This document shows positions 1 to 6,187 of a stretch of DNA of 12,884 bases, piece after piece. Every line of letters begins with the position of its first letter. Positions within the stretch are counted from its first letter, which is position 1. Location: positions 1 to 12,884 of the forward strand of contig JAIPER010000061.1 in NCBI GenBank assembly GCA_021737115.1. The letters are read 5' to 3'. A program made the position numbers and the translations under genes. The notes under the pieces were generated by a model, which saw nothing but the letters and a program-made list of their open reading frames with translations, ran no database searches and was not told where the DNA came from. The DNA is from Desulfohalobiaceae bacterium. Its GTDB lineage: Bacteria > Desulfobacterota > Desulfovibrionia > Desulfovibrionales > Desulfothermaceae.

Positions 1-16
1 GGGGCAAAACCGGATA

Positions 17-571
17 TTAGATTTCCATGATCTCCTTCTCCTTTTCAGCCAGGAGATCGTCGGCCTTGGCTACGTAACTGTCCGTTAGTTCCTGGGTTTT
101 TTCCTGGCCCTTGTGCAGATCGTCTTCAGTGATCTCCTTTGCATTTTTCATCTTCTTCAAGGTGTCGTTGGCCTCCCGGCGGGCGTTCCTGATGACTATC
201 TTGGCATCTTCGGTGTTTTTCTTGGCGATCTTGACCAGTTCCTTCCGTCTTTCTTCAGTCAAAGGCGGAATGTTGATCCGGATGAGCTTGCCGTCATTGA
301 CGGGATTGAGCCCCAGATCCGACTTCATAATCCCTTTTTCCACGTTTCCAAAGCTGTTTCGATCCCAGGGCTGGATGGCGATGGTCCTGCTGTCGGGTAT
401 GGAAATGGAAGCCAGTTGATTCAAGGGCGTCGGGGTATTGTAGTAATCAATGACGATGTTCTCGACCAGAGAGGTAGAAGCCCGACCGGTGCGCAATCTG
501 CTGAAATTATGCTCCAAGCCCTTTATAGCCTTTTCCAGATTCTTTTCTAAATCCTTGAAAACACGTTCCAT
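17..571 (-). CDS. frr: Ribosome recycling factor (RRF)
   Basis: RRF acts with EF-G in the cytoplasm to split the post-termination ribosome so that its subunits can be reused. The 184-residue product matches the usual ~185 and covers the whole family: an N-terminal helix (MERVFKDLEKNLEKAIKGLE), the conserved RTGRAS segment near residue 27, the small beta domain (about 30-105, with YYNTPTPLNQLA) and the long C-terminal helices with the NARREAND-type motif near residue 128. The start is supported by an AGGAGG about 6 nt upstream, lying inside the end of pyrH; the pyrH stop and frr ATG are separated by 2 nt, so translation is probably coupled. It is the last gene of the rpsB-tsf-pyrH-frr cluster visible here. 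Only 16 bases remain before the window edge, so no terminator can be seen. Confidence 0.97.
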   Translation of the reverse strand: MERVFKDLEKNLEKAIKGLEHNFSRLRTGRASTSLVENIVIDYYNTPTPLNQLASISIPDSRTIAIQPWDRNSFGNVEKGIMKSDLGLNPVNDGKLIRINIPPLTEERRKELVKIAKKNTEDAKIVIRNARREANDTLKKMKNAKEITEDDLHKGQEKTQELTDSYVAKADDLLAEKEKEIMEI

Positions 572-573
572 GA

Positions 574-1293
574 TTATCCTCCTTTGACCACGGTTCCCAA
601 ACTTTCCCCGCAGACAACCTTTTTGATATTGTCTTTCTTCATCAGGTTAAAGACGATCACCGGGAGCTGATTGTCCATGCACAGAGAGATGGCAGCCGAA
701 TCCATGACCTTCAGGCCCCGCTGCAGAACATCCAGGTAGCTCAAATCCATGAATTTGGCGGCATCGGCGTGGGTTTCCGGGTCCCTGTCATAGACCCCGT
801 CCACCCGGGTGGCCTTGAGCAGGGCCTCCGCCTTGAGCTCCATAGCCCGAAGGGCTGCGGCGGTATCCGTCGTGAAATAGGGGTTGCCGGTTCCTGCCGC
901 GCAGATGACCACCCGGCCCTTCTCCAGATGCCTGATGGCCCGTCTGCGGATATACGGCTCGGCCACTTCCTGCATGGAGATGGCGCTCATCACCCGGGTG
1001 GTCATGCCCTGTTTTTCAAGGCTGTCCTGAAGGGCCAGCCCATTCATGATGGTGGCCAGCATGCCCATGTAGTCGGCGGAAGAACGGTCCATGCCCTCTG
1101 CTGAAGCAGACACACCGCGAAAGATATTGCCGCCCCCGATCACCAGGGCCACCTGGACGCCCATGGTTGCCACCTCCGCGATTTCCCGGCTGATCCCGTC
1201 TAGGGTGGATGTTTCTATGCCGAATTTTCCCTCGCCGGCCAATGCCTCGCCGCTGATCTTCAGCATCACCCTGCGGTATTTAATTCCTTTCAT
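574..1293 (-). CDS. pyrH: UMP kinase
   Basis: UMP kinase phosphorylates UMP to UDP with ATP in pyrimidine nucleotide synthesis. The 239-residue protein has normal length for the hexameric bacterial family (amino-acid kinase fold, unrelated to eukaryotic UMP/CMP kinases). Visible motifs are KISGEAL at about 12-18, GGGNIFRG at 53-60, the DRSSADYMGMLAT stretch typical of PyrH, and the nucleotide-binding segment GTGNPYFTTDTAAALRA in the second half. Beginning at MKGIKYRRV places the first strand as in known homologues; only a weak GGGGT lies about 9 nt upstream, so expression may depend on transcription and translation from upstream. It follows tsf (gap ~95 bp with a terminator-like hairpin) and precedes frr by 2 nt. 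Nothing is missing from the active site as far as can be read. Confidence 0.97.
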   Translation of the reverse strand: MKGIKYRRVMLKISGEALAGEGKFGIETSTLDGISREIAEVATMGVQVALVIGGGNIFRGVSASAEGMDRSSADYMGMLATIMNGLALQDSLEKQGMTTRVMSAISMQEVAEPYIRRRAIRHLEKGRVVICAAGTGNPYFTTDTAAALRAMELKAEALLKATRVDGVYDRDPETHADAAKFMDLSYLDVLQRGLKVMDSAAISLCMDNQLPVIVFNLMKKDNIKKVVCGESLGTVVKGG

Positions 1294-1354
1294 GTGTGGT
1301 CTACCCCGCTTTTTCCACCCGGATCAGGCCCAAAATGATTCTCTGCGCTTTTTT

Positions 1355-1380
1355 TAAAAAAAAAGGGCCTTGCGGCCCTA
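1355..1380 (-). terminator. Rho-independent-type terminator after tsf
   Basis: On the minus strand a 6-bp GC-rich stem (AGGGCC, loop GCAA, GGCCCT; plus-strand 1364-1379) is followed directly by a run of nine T residues. It begins about 10 nt after the tsf stop codon. Its position inside the conserved rpsB-tsf-pyrH-frr order suggests partial termination, letting S2 and EF-Ts be made in excess over PyrH and RRF. No convincing separate promoter was seen in the ~60 bp before pyrH. Confidence 0.8.
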
Positions 1381-1388
1381 TTGTAAAA

Positions 1389-1991
1389 TCATTCCGTAGC
1401 CTCGCCGACCTGCATTCGGACAAAGCGCCGGATTGACATCTTTTCCCCCAAAACTGCGGTCAGCTCGTTGATCAGGTCTTGAATCCTCAGGGAGTCATCC
1501 TTGATAAAGGGTTGCTCCAGGAGGCAAACCTCTTTGTAGTACTTCTTCAAACGGCCCTGAACGATCTTCTCCACCACGTCCTCGGGCTTGCCTTCACCCC
1601 TGGCCTGATTGGCGTAGACTTCCTTTTCCTGTTCCACCAGTTCGGCCGGCAGGTCCTCCGGTCCGATGCAGACCGGACTCGTGGCCGCTATCTGCATGGA
1701 AACGTTTTTTGCGAATTCTTGGAATTTATCGCTTTTAGCAACAAAATCGGTTTCACAATTGATTTCGACCAGGACACCGATCTTGCCGTTCATATGGACA
1801 TAGGATCCGATCACTCCTTCCGAGGCCTCTCGATCGGTCCTCTTCTGGGCTTTGGAGATCCCCTTTTCCCTGAGCCAGTTCAGGGCCTTCTGCTCATCGC
1901 CTCCTGAGGACTGCAGGGCCTTTTTGCAGTCCATCATCCCGGCCCCGGTCTTATCCCGTAATTCTTTGACTTGTTTGGCTGAGATTTCCAT
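1389..1991 (-). CDS. tsf: Elongation factor Ts, short form
   Basis: EF-Ts is the nucleotide exchange factor that releases GDP from EF-Tu. The N-terminal UBA-like domain is clear (VKELRDKTGAGMMDCKKAL at 8-26), followed by the LREKGISKAQKR linker and the core with NCETDFVA (78-85), whose TDFVA contacts EF-Tu. At 200 residues it is well below the ~280 of the E. coli protein and resembles the short single-core type known from Thermus and other lineages; the end (MSIRRFVRMQVGE) looks like a natural C terminus, not a truncation. The ATG follows the rpsB TAG stop with no gap, and GAGGAAAAG in the end of rpsB serves as its ribosome binding site, so the two genes are translationally linked. A terminator follows within 10 nt of its stop. 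Confidence 0.97.
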   Translation of the reverse strand: MEISAKQVKELRDKTGAGMMDCKKALQSSGGDEQKALNWLREKGISKAQKRTDREASEGVIGSYVHMNGKIGVLVEINCETDFVAKSDKFQEFAKNVSMQIAATSPVCIGPEDLPAELVEQEKEVYANQARGEGKPEDVVEKIVQGRLKKYYKEVCLLEQPFIKDDSLRIQDLINELTAVLGEKMSIRRFVRMQVGEATE

Positions 1992-2831
1992 CTACTTTTC
2001 CTCCGCTTTCTCTTCTTGGATTTCCCCTTCTGCCCCTTCTTTGGGCACATCTCCGCTTGCAGGTTCGGCCTGGGGTTCAGCCGCAGGTTCATTCTCGGCC
2101 GCAGCCTTCTGCATCGCTTCCCGGGCGGCCTCCTCGTCTCTCTCATCCTGGCGGGCCTTTCCCTCGAGGCAGGCATCAGCTATTCTGGAGGCAAAGAGTT
2201 TTATGGCCCGAATGGCATCATCGTTTCCGGGCAGGACGTAATCCACCAGATCGGGATCGCAGTTCGTGTCTGTAACGGCCACTATGGGAATACCCAGACG
2301 ACGAAATTCCTGCACAGCAATATCTTCCCGTCTGGGGTCCACCAGAAAACCGGCCTGAGGGTAGCCATCCATGTCCTTGATGCCGCCGAGAGCGGCTCTC
2401 AGCTTCTCCAGCTCCCGCTGCATTCCCACGATCTCCTTTTTGGGGAACCGGTTGATGCTTCCGTCTTCAAACATCTCCTCCAGCCTTTTCAAATGGTCGA
2501 TCCTTTTCTTGATCGTCCGAAAGTTGGTCAGGGTTCCCCCCATCCAGCGCTGGGTCACATGGAACATCCCCGCCCTGGTGGCTTCTTCCTGAATAATATC
2601 TCGGGCTTGGCGTTTGGTTCCCACAAAAAGGACTTTTCCCTTGTTGGTCACCACATCCTGGATAAATTCATAAGCAGCATTAAAAAGGGGAATGGTCTGC
2701 TGCAGGTCGATAATGTGAATTCCTTTCCTGGCCCCGAAAATATAGGGGCGCATCTTGGGGTTCCAACGCCTGGTCTGGTGACCGAAATGGACCCCAGTCT
2801 CCAGCATTTCTTTCATCGTAATGTGCGACAT
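1992..2831 (-). CDS. rpsB: 30S ribosomal protein S2
   Basis: S2 is a late-assembling 30S protein needed to bind S1 at the mRNA exit side. The 279-residue product begins MSHITMKEMLETGVHFGHQ, the classical S2 N terminus, with RRWNPKMRPYIFG following and the VDPRREDIAVQEFRRLGIPIVAVTDTNCDP core near 175-205. The open frame extends 12 codons further upstream, but the internal ATG at 2829-2831 is chosen because it matches family starts and has AGGAG 7 nt before it. The last ~45 residues form an acidic, Glu/Ala/Pro-rich tail, longer than in E. coli S2 and probably disordered. It is first in the cluster and directly abuts tsf. A promoter at 2992-3020 and a long hairpin in the leader suggest control of initiation or autoregulation. 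Confidence 0.97.
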   Translation of the reverse strand: MSHITMKEMLETGVHFGHQTRRWNPKMRPYIFGARKGIHIIDLQQTIPLFNAAYEFIQDVVTNKGKVLFVGTKRQARDIIQEEATRAGMFHVTQRWMGGTLTNFRTIKKRIDHLKRLEEMFEDGSINRFPKKEIVGMQRELEKLRAALGGIKDMDGYPQAGFLVDPRREDIAVQEFRRLGIPIVAVTDTNCDPDLVDYVLPGNDDAIRAIKLFASRIADACLEGKARQDERDEEAAREAMQKAAAENEPAAEPQAEPASGDVPKEGAEGEIQEEKAEEK

Positions 2832-2875
2832 GTAAACTCCTTTGGTTTTTTCCACCACCCCGGCCAAAGCCTCAA

Positions 2876-2942
2876 CCCCCTCACCTATTTTGATTGATTC
2901 GAAAAAAATATTTTAAGGACTCAATCTAAATAGGTGAGGGGG
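2876..2942 (-). promoter_or_regulatory. Large hairpin in the rpsB leader
   Basis: The arms 2876-2890 and 2928-2942 are perfect 15-nt inverted complements. After one mismatch the stem continues with 6 more pairs (2892-2897 with 2921-2926) and two further pairs, leaving a loop of about 17 nt. In the predicted rpsB transcript this lies about 35 nt upstream of the AGGAG site and begins about 45 nt after the likely transcription start. Ribosomal protein S2 is known to autoregulate rpsB through leader structure in several bacteria, so a regulatory role is plausible, but I cannot match this hairpin to a described S2 leader motif. It could instead be an inserted palindromic repeat. Confidence 0.5.
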
Positions 2943-2991
2943 AACCACGGCCCGCTCCGGGATGTGCGGTCTTGTTGAACGAAAGTTGGGT

Positions 2992-3020
2992 ACTGTAGCT
3001 TAAATAAAAACTACTGACAA
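2992..3020 (-). promoter_or_regulatory. Sigma70-type promoter for rpsB-tsf
   Basis: Reading on the minus strand, TTGTCA (3015-3020; 5 of 6 to TTGACA) is separated by exactly 17 nt from TACAGT (2992-2997; 4 of 6 to TATAAT). The spacer is T-rich. Initiation would fall near 2985, giving a leader of about 155 nt that contains the hairpin at 2876-2942. This is the best promoter match in the spacer. It is a prediction from consensus only. Confidence 0.55.
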
Positions 3021-3410
3021 GCAAAAAGATGGAAGAAATTTGTTCCGCGCCCGATTCGCTTGAGTCACAGAGCTTTCAGAGAGTACAGAGGGAGAAGAGG
3101 TCTCTTTTTGTCCGTGTCGGAGAAAGGCAAGACACGGCCAAAAGGGCTCAGCCCTTCCGGCAAATATCAGAATGTTCGCCGAAGGCGATGCGGTTTTTAC
3201 CCGGGCGTTCTTCCTCCCGCCCGGGTAAAAAGAAAACAACACTTTCCTCAATCTGCACCCCTCGGCGAACTCAGTGGCTCAAGCGAGTCTTCGAGCGGGC
3301 GCGGGACAATCTGCTTTTCTGTGATCTTGTCATAATTGCCATGGATGAACTATGGCAAAGTAGTAACGGAAGAGCACCAGCTCTTTGCCGTTTTCTAAAT
3401 TTGGAACATT
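3021..3410. other. Non-coding spacer dense in hairpins
   Basis: No convincing gene is present between the rpsB promoter and element A1; the open frames here lack recognisable protein character. The stretch contains four successive perfect stems: 3112-3118/3131-3137 (7 bp), 3142-3147/3151-3156 (6 bp), 3176-3180/3184-3188 (5 bp) and 3194-3207/3218-3231 (14 bp). A further 7-bp stem is at 3336-3342/3352-3358. Near its start, CAGAG recurs every 9 nt at 3068, 3077 and 3086. None of the stems has a good trailing T-run, so they do not look like ordinary terminators. The stretch may encode a structured RNA, or be debris of repeat elements. Confidence 0.5.
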
Positions 3411-3500
3411 ATACTGATCCAATTTTGGTTTTTACAACAAAGACTGGCGACCCCAAGGGTCCTGGCCCAAATTTCACAAAAAGCTAAGTTGGATCAGTAT
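3411..3500 (+). repeat. Palindromic element family A, copy A1
   Basis: This 90-bp element has terminal inverted repeats ATACTGATCCAA / TTGGATCAGTAT. The whole unit is an imperfect palindrome: left and right halves share further blocks such as the T-run after GG/GC, with a small GACCC-CAA-GGGTC hairpin at the centre. It is nearly identical in plan to copies at 5971, 8518 (reversed) and 12630. Both ends are flanked by TA if the repeat is taken to begin TACTGATCC, hinting at TA target duplication as in IS630/mariner-type MITEs. It has no coding capacity. It lies 35 bp beyond the rnj stop, so its fold may also act at the 3' end of that transcript. Confidence 0.85.
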
Positions 3501-3535
3501 ATTTGGACAAGTGTCTCTTTTGGGACAAATTGGGG

Positions 3536-5194
3536 TTAAATGTTGATGACCAGCGGGATAATCACCGGATCGCGGCCTATGGATTTCCGGAAATAGCGTC
3601 TGAGAGCGGATTTGGTCCGGTCCCGCAATTTTTTCCAGGCCCCTGCGGGGATCTTGTCAAAGACATCCAGGACAATGCCCTCCGCCTCTTCCAGGATATG
3701 GGCGTAGCGCTGCTCAAAAACGAATCCCTTGGACTCCAGCCTGGGGCCCAGGATGATCTCTCCGCTCTCGTTGTCCACCACCAGGAGGACCACGACCATG
3801 CCTTCATCACCCAGGAGCTGACGTTCCTTGAGAATGGTCTTGCCCACGTCGCCGACCCCTTTTCCGTCAACCAGGACCGACTCGGCAAAAAAATCCTCTT
3901 CATACCTGACGCCCTGCTCGTAAAAGGTCAGCGGCTGTCCGTCCTCCAGGACGATGGCTCTCTCCGGAGCCACCCCGCACTGGCGTGCCAGGCGGACATG
4001 CTTGAGCAGATGCCGGTACTCGCCGTGGATCGGGATGAAATATTTCGGCCGGACCGTCTCCAGCATCTGCTTCAACTCCTCCAGGTGGGCATGACCCGAG
4101 GCATGGACCGCCTGGACCTTTTCATACAACACCTCCGCCCCGAGCTTGTAGAGCTTGTTGATGACCTTGTTGATAGCCTTGGTGTTGCCCGGGATGAATC
4201 TGGAGGACATGACCACGGTATCCCCTTCATGGACCCGCAACTGTCGGTGGGCCCCTTCGGCCAGACGGGTCATGGCCGACATGGGTTCCCCCTGGGAGCC
4301 GGTCACCAGAAGGACCACCTGTTCATCGGGGAGCTGGCCCAGATCGTCCAGGGGGCAGAGGTACTGATCCTCCAGGTCCAGGTAGCCCTGATTCCGCGCG
4401 GTCTCGATGTTTGTGGCCAGGCTCTTGCCGCTCACCGCCAGCCTGCGTCCGAACTGCCTGGTCAGATCGTAGATTTCCTGAATCCGCTGGATATGGCTGG
4501 AAAACAGGGTGATCAGGACCCGACCTCCGGCATTCAGGAAGATGTCCTTCAAGGTGGCCTTGACCTCTTTTTCAGTCAGGGCGTGGCCTTCTCGCTCGAC
4601 ATTGGTGGAATCTGAAAACAAAAGCAGAACCCCGGATTCGGAAAATTCGGAAAACCCTTCCATGTCGGTGGCATGGCCGCCCAGGGGATTGCGGTCGATC
4701 TTGAAGTCTCCGCTGTGCACGACCTTTCCGACCGGCGTCTCTATACCCAAACCGTATCCATTGATGATGGAATGGCAGACCGGGAAAAACTGGAAGTTCA
4801 TATCCCCGATCTCCACTTTCTCCCGCGGCTCCACCGGTCTGGGCAGATACTTGTCCAGGAGGCCGCGTTCCCGGAGCTTGTTCTCCACCAGGGACAGAGT
4901 AAACCCGGAACTGTAGACGGGTATCCTTTCCAGCTCCGGCAGCAGCCAGGGCAAGGCCCCGATATGATCCTCATGCCCGTGCGTGAGCACGATGGCCTGC
5001 AGCTTGTCCCGCCTCTGCAGCACAAATTCCAGCCTGGGGATAACCACGTCGACCCCGAAGTGGAAGTCGTCGGGAAACATCAAGCCGCAATCGATGAGTA
5101 AGGCCGTGTTTTCAGTCTCCAAGAGCAGGCAGTTCTGTCCAATCTCGCCCAGCCCGCCCAGGGGATAAATAGTCAATTGTGAATTCTTTTTCAT
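3536..5194 (-). CDS. rnj: Ribonuclease J
   Basis: RNase J is a cytoplasmic metallo-beta-lactamase/beta-CASP nuclease with endonuclease and 5'-to-3' exonuclease activity in mRNA decay and rRNA maturation. The 552 residues match family length. The N-terminal segment YPLGGLGEIGQN (10-21) is diagnostic; zinc ligands are seen in THGHEDH (71-77), HSGDFKID and PIHGEYRH; the beta-CASP region shows TGSQGEP and HASGHAHLEELKQ. The C-terminal domain is present and ends in RDPVIIPLVINI. The start ATG overlaps the plsC stop in an ATGA, with GGAG 8 nt before it, so it is the second gene of a plsC-rnj unit and probably translationally coupled. It ends 35 bp from element A1. No other T-run terminator was seen downstream. 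Confidence 0.96.
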   Translation of the reverse strand: MKKNSQLTIYPLGGLGEIGQNCLLLETENTALLIDCGLMFPDDFHFGVDVVIPRLEFVLQRRDKLQAIVLTHGHEDHIGALPWLLPELERIPVYSSGFTLSLVENKLRERGLLDKYLPRPVEPREKVEIGDMNFQFFPVCHSIINGYGLGIETPVGKVVHSGDFKIDRNPLGGHATDMEGFSEFSESGVLLLFSDSTNVEREGHALTEKEVKATLKDIFLNAGGRVLITLFSSHIQRIQEIYDLTRQFGRRLAVSGKSLATNIETARNQGYLDLEDQYLCPLDDLGQLPDEQVVLLVTGSQGEPMSAMTRLAEGAHRQLRVHEGDTVVMSSRFIPGNTKAINKVINKLYKLGAEVLYEKVQAVHASGHAHLEELKQMLETVRPKYFIPIHGEYRHLLKHVRLARQCGVAPERAIVLEDGQPLTFYEQGVRYEEDFFAESVLVDGKGVGDVGKTILKERQLLGDEGMVVVLLVVDNESGEIILGPRLESKGFVFEQRYAHILEEAEGIVLDVFDKIPAGAWKKLRDRTKSALRRYFRKSIGRDPVIIPLVINI

Positions 5195-5919
5195 GTTTTG
5201 GTCTCCGTTAACAATTCCTGCATCCTTGCTCGGACTTCGTCCCTGAGGCGTCCGCGATCTTTCAGGGAGTAGTCGGCCTTCACATTCAATGGCTCTCCTG
5301 TCCGGACAATCACCTTTTTGGGCCGGACTGCATAACTCCCTCTGGGAAGGGCCTGTCCCGTTCCCTGAACGATGACCGGGACCACCGGCCGATCCGCTTT
5401 CAAGGCCAGGACAAAGGCCCCGATATGAAAGTCCTGTAAGCGGCGGCTGTCGCTATTTCTGGTCCCTTCCGGAAATATGAGCACAGATTCTCCCTGGTTG
5501 ACTTTCTCCGCCGCCTGTTGAATATCCCGCATGCCTTTGCGGTTGTTGCCTCTGTCGATGGCCAGATGTCCCATCCTTTTCATTCCCGTTCCGAAGATCG
5601 GGATCTTGAACAGGGCCTCCTTGGCCACGAACCTGGGAGCGTAGGGCGCAAGGGCGGTCAGTAATACCGGTATGTCCAGCCAGCTCTGGTGGTTGCCGAT
5701 AAAGATCATGTTTGTCTGCAGCCCCGAGTCGACCGGTCTCTTCTCCAGCTTCAACCCGGCGGCCAGGACTGTTGCTCTGGCCCAGAACAGCTCCAGCTTC
5801 TGGAGCAGGCTCTTCGTGCCCGGGAAAAGACCCGCCAGACAGACGCTGAAGACGATCACCAGGGTGATGACAAGAAAAAAAGGGATGAAAAAAATATTTC
5901 GAATGATCACTGTTCCCAT
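5191..5919 (-). CDS. plsC: 1-acyl-sn-glycerol-3-phosphate acyltransferase
   Basis: PlsC-type enzymes transfer an acyl chain to lysophosphatidic acid at the inner face of the membrane, giving phosphatidic acid for phospholipid synthesis. The 242-residue protein has one strongly hydrophobic N-terminal segment (about 5-32), then the acyltransferase motifs in order: NHQSWLD (76-82, the HX4D catalytic pair H77 and D82), KEALFKIPIFG (100-110), FPEGTRN (149-155) and VPVIVQGTG. The ATG at 5917-5919 has only a weak ribosome binding site, and no nearby alternative methionine exists. Its TGA overlaps the rnj ATG by 4 bp. A perfect TATAAT lies upstream at 5956-5961 (minus), between the gene and element A2, but no matching -35 box was found. 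The precise acyl specificity cannot be read from the sequence. Confidence 0.93.
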   Translation of the reverse strand: MGTVIIRNIFFIPFFLVITLVIVFSVCLAGLFPGTKSLLQKLELFWARATVLAAGLKLEKRPVDSGLQTNMIFIGNHQSWLDIPVLLTALAPYAPRFVAKEALFKIPIFGTGMKRMGHLAIDRGNNRKGMRDIQQAAEKVNQGESVLIFPEGTRNSDSRRLQDFHIGAFVLALKADRPVVPVIVQGTGQALPRGSYAVRPKKVIVRTGEPLNVKADYSLKDRGRLRDEVRARMQELLTETKT

Positions 5920-5955
5920 CTGTCCAGACTTCGCATCAGCGTTTTGATGCTCAAA

Positions 5956-5961
5956 ATTATA
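5956..5961 (-). promoter_or_regulatory. Possible -10 box for plsC-rnj
   Basis: A perfect TATAAT reads on the minus strand about 37 bp before the plsC start codon, in an AT-rich stretch. No TTGACA-like hexamer sits 16-18 nt upstream; that position falls in the end of element A2. If real, insertion of A2 would have replaced the original -35 region, or the promoter depends on an activator. Confidence 0.3.
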
Positions 5962-5970
5962 TCTTCAATA

Positions 5971-6061
5971 ATACTGATCCGATTTTGGTTTTTTACAACA
6001 AAGGCTGGCGGCCCCAAGGCTCCAGGTCCAAATTTCACAAAAATCTAAGTTGGAGCAGTAT
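5971..6061 (+). repeat. Palindromic element family A, copy A2
   Basis: This 91-bp copy has ends ATACTGATCC and GGAGCAGTAT and the same internal blocks as A1, with one extra T in the left T-run and several substitutions in the centre (GGCCCCAAGGCTCC). It sits between the EF-G-like gene's 3' hairpin and the plsC promoter region. TA follows the right end but not the left, so a target duplication is not clear here. Confidence 0.85.
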
Positions 6062-6064
6062 ATC

Positions 6065-6096
6065 GCAAAAGACTAAAGCCGCCACAAGGCGGCTTT
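6065..6096 (-). terminator. Terminator-like hairpin after the EF-G-like gene
   Basis: A perfect 9-bp GC-rich stem (6075-6083 with 6088-6096; AAAGCCGCC, loop TTGT on the minus strand) lies about 90 nt past the EF-G-like stop. On the minus strand it is followed by TTTAGTCTTTTG, an interrupted T-run. A terminator is the best reading, though the distance and imperfect tract lower confidence. Confidence 0.55.
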
Positions 6097-6187
6097 CAGG
6101 CAATCAGCAGACATGGAGAATCGGAAAAGGAGAATCAGGCGCAGCAAGCCTTTCGGAACAAGCTTTTGCGTTCCACCTTTCCCTGTT

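Noticed and set aside
2832..2867. Upstream extension of rpsB by 12 codons
   Set aside because: The internal ATG at 2831 has a proper AGGAG and gives the conserved S2 N terminus; the extension has neither.
3194..3231. 14-bp stem as a rho-independent terminator
   Set aside because: The flanking T/A runs are part of the stem itself; on neither strand does a T-run follow the hairpin.
3000..3487. Several open frames of 80-150 codons in the spacer after rpsB
   Set aside because: They overlap one another on both strands, run through hairpins and element A1, and show no recognisable domain or ribosome binding site.
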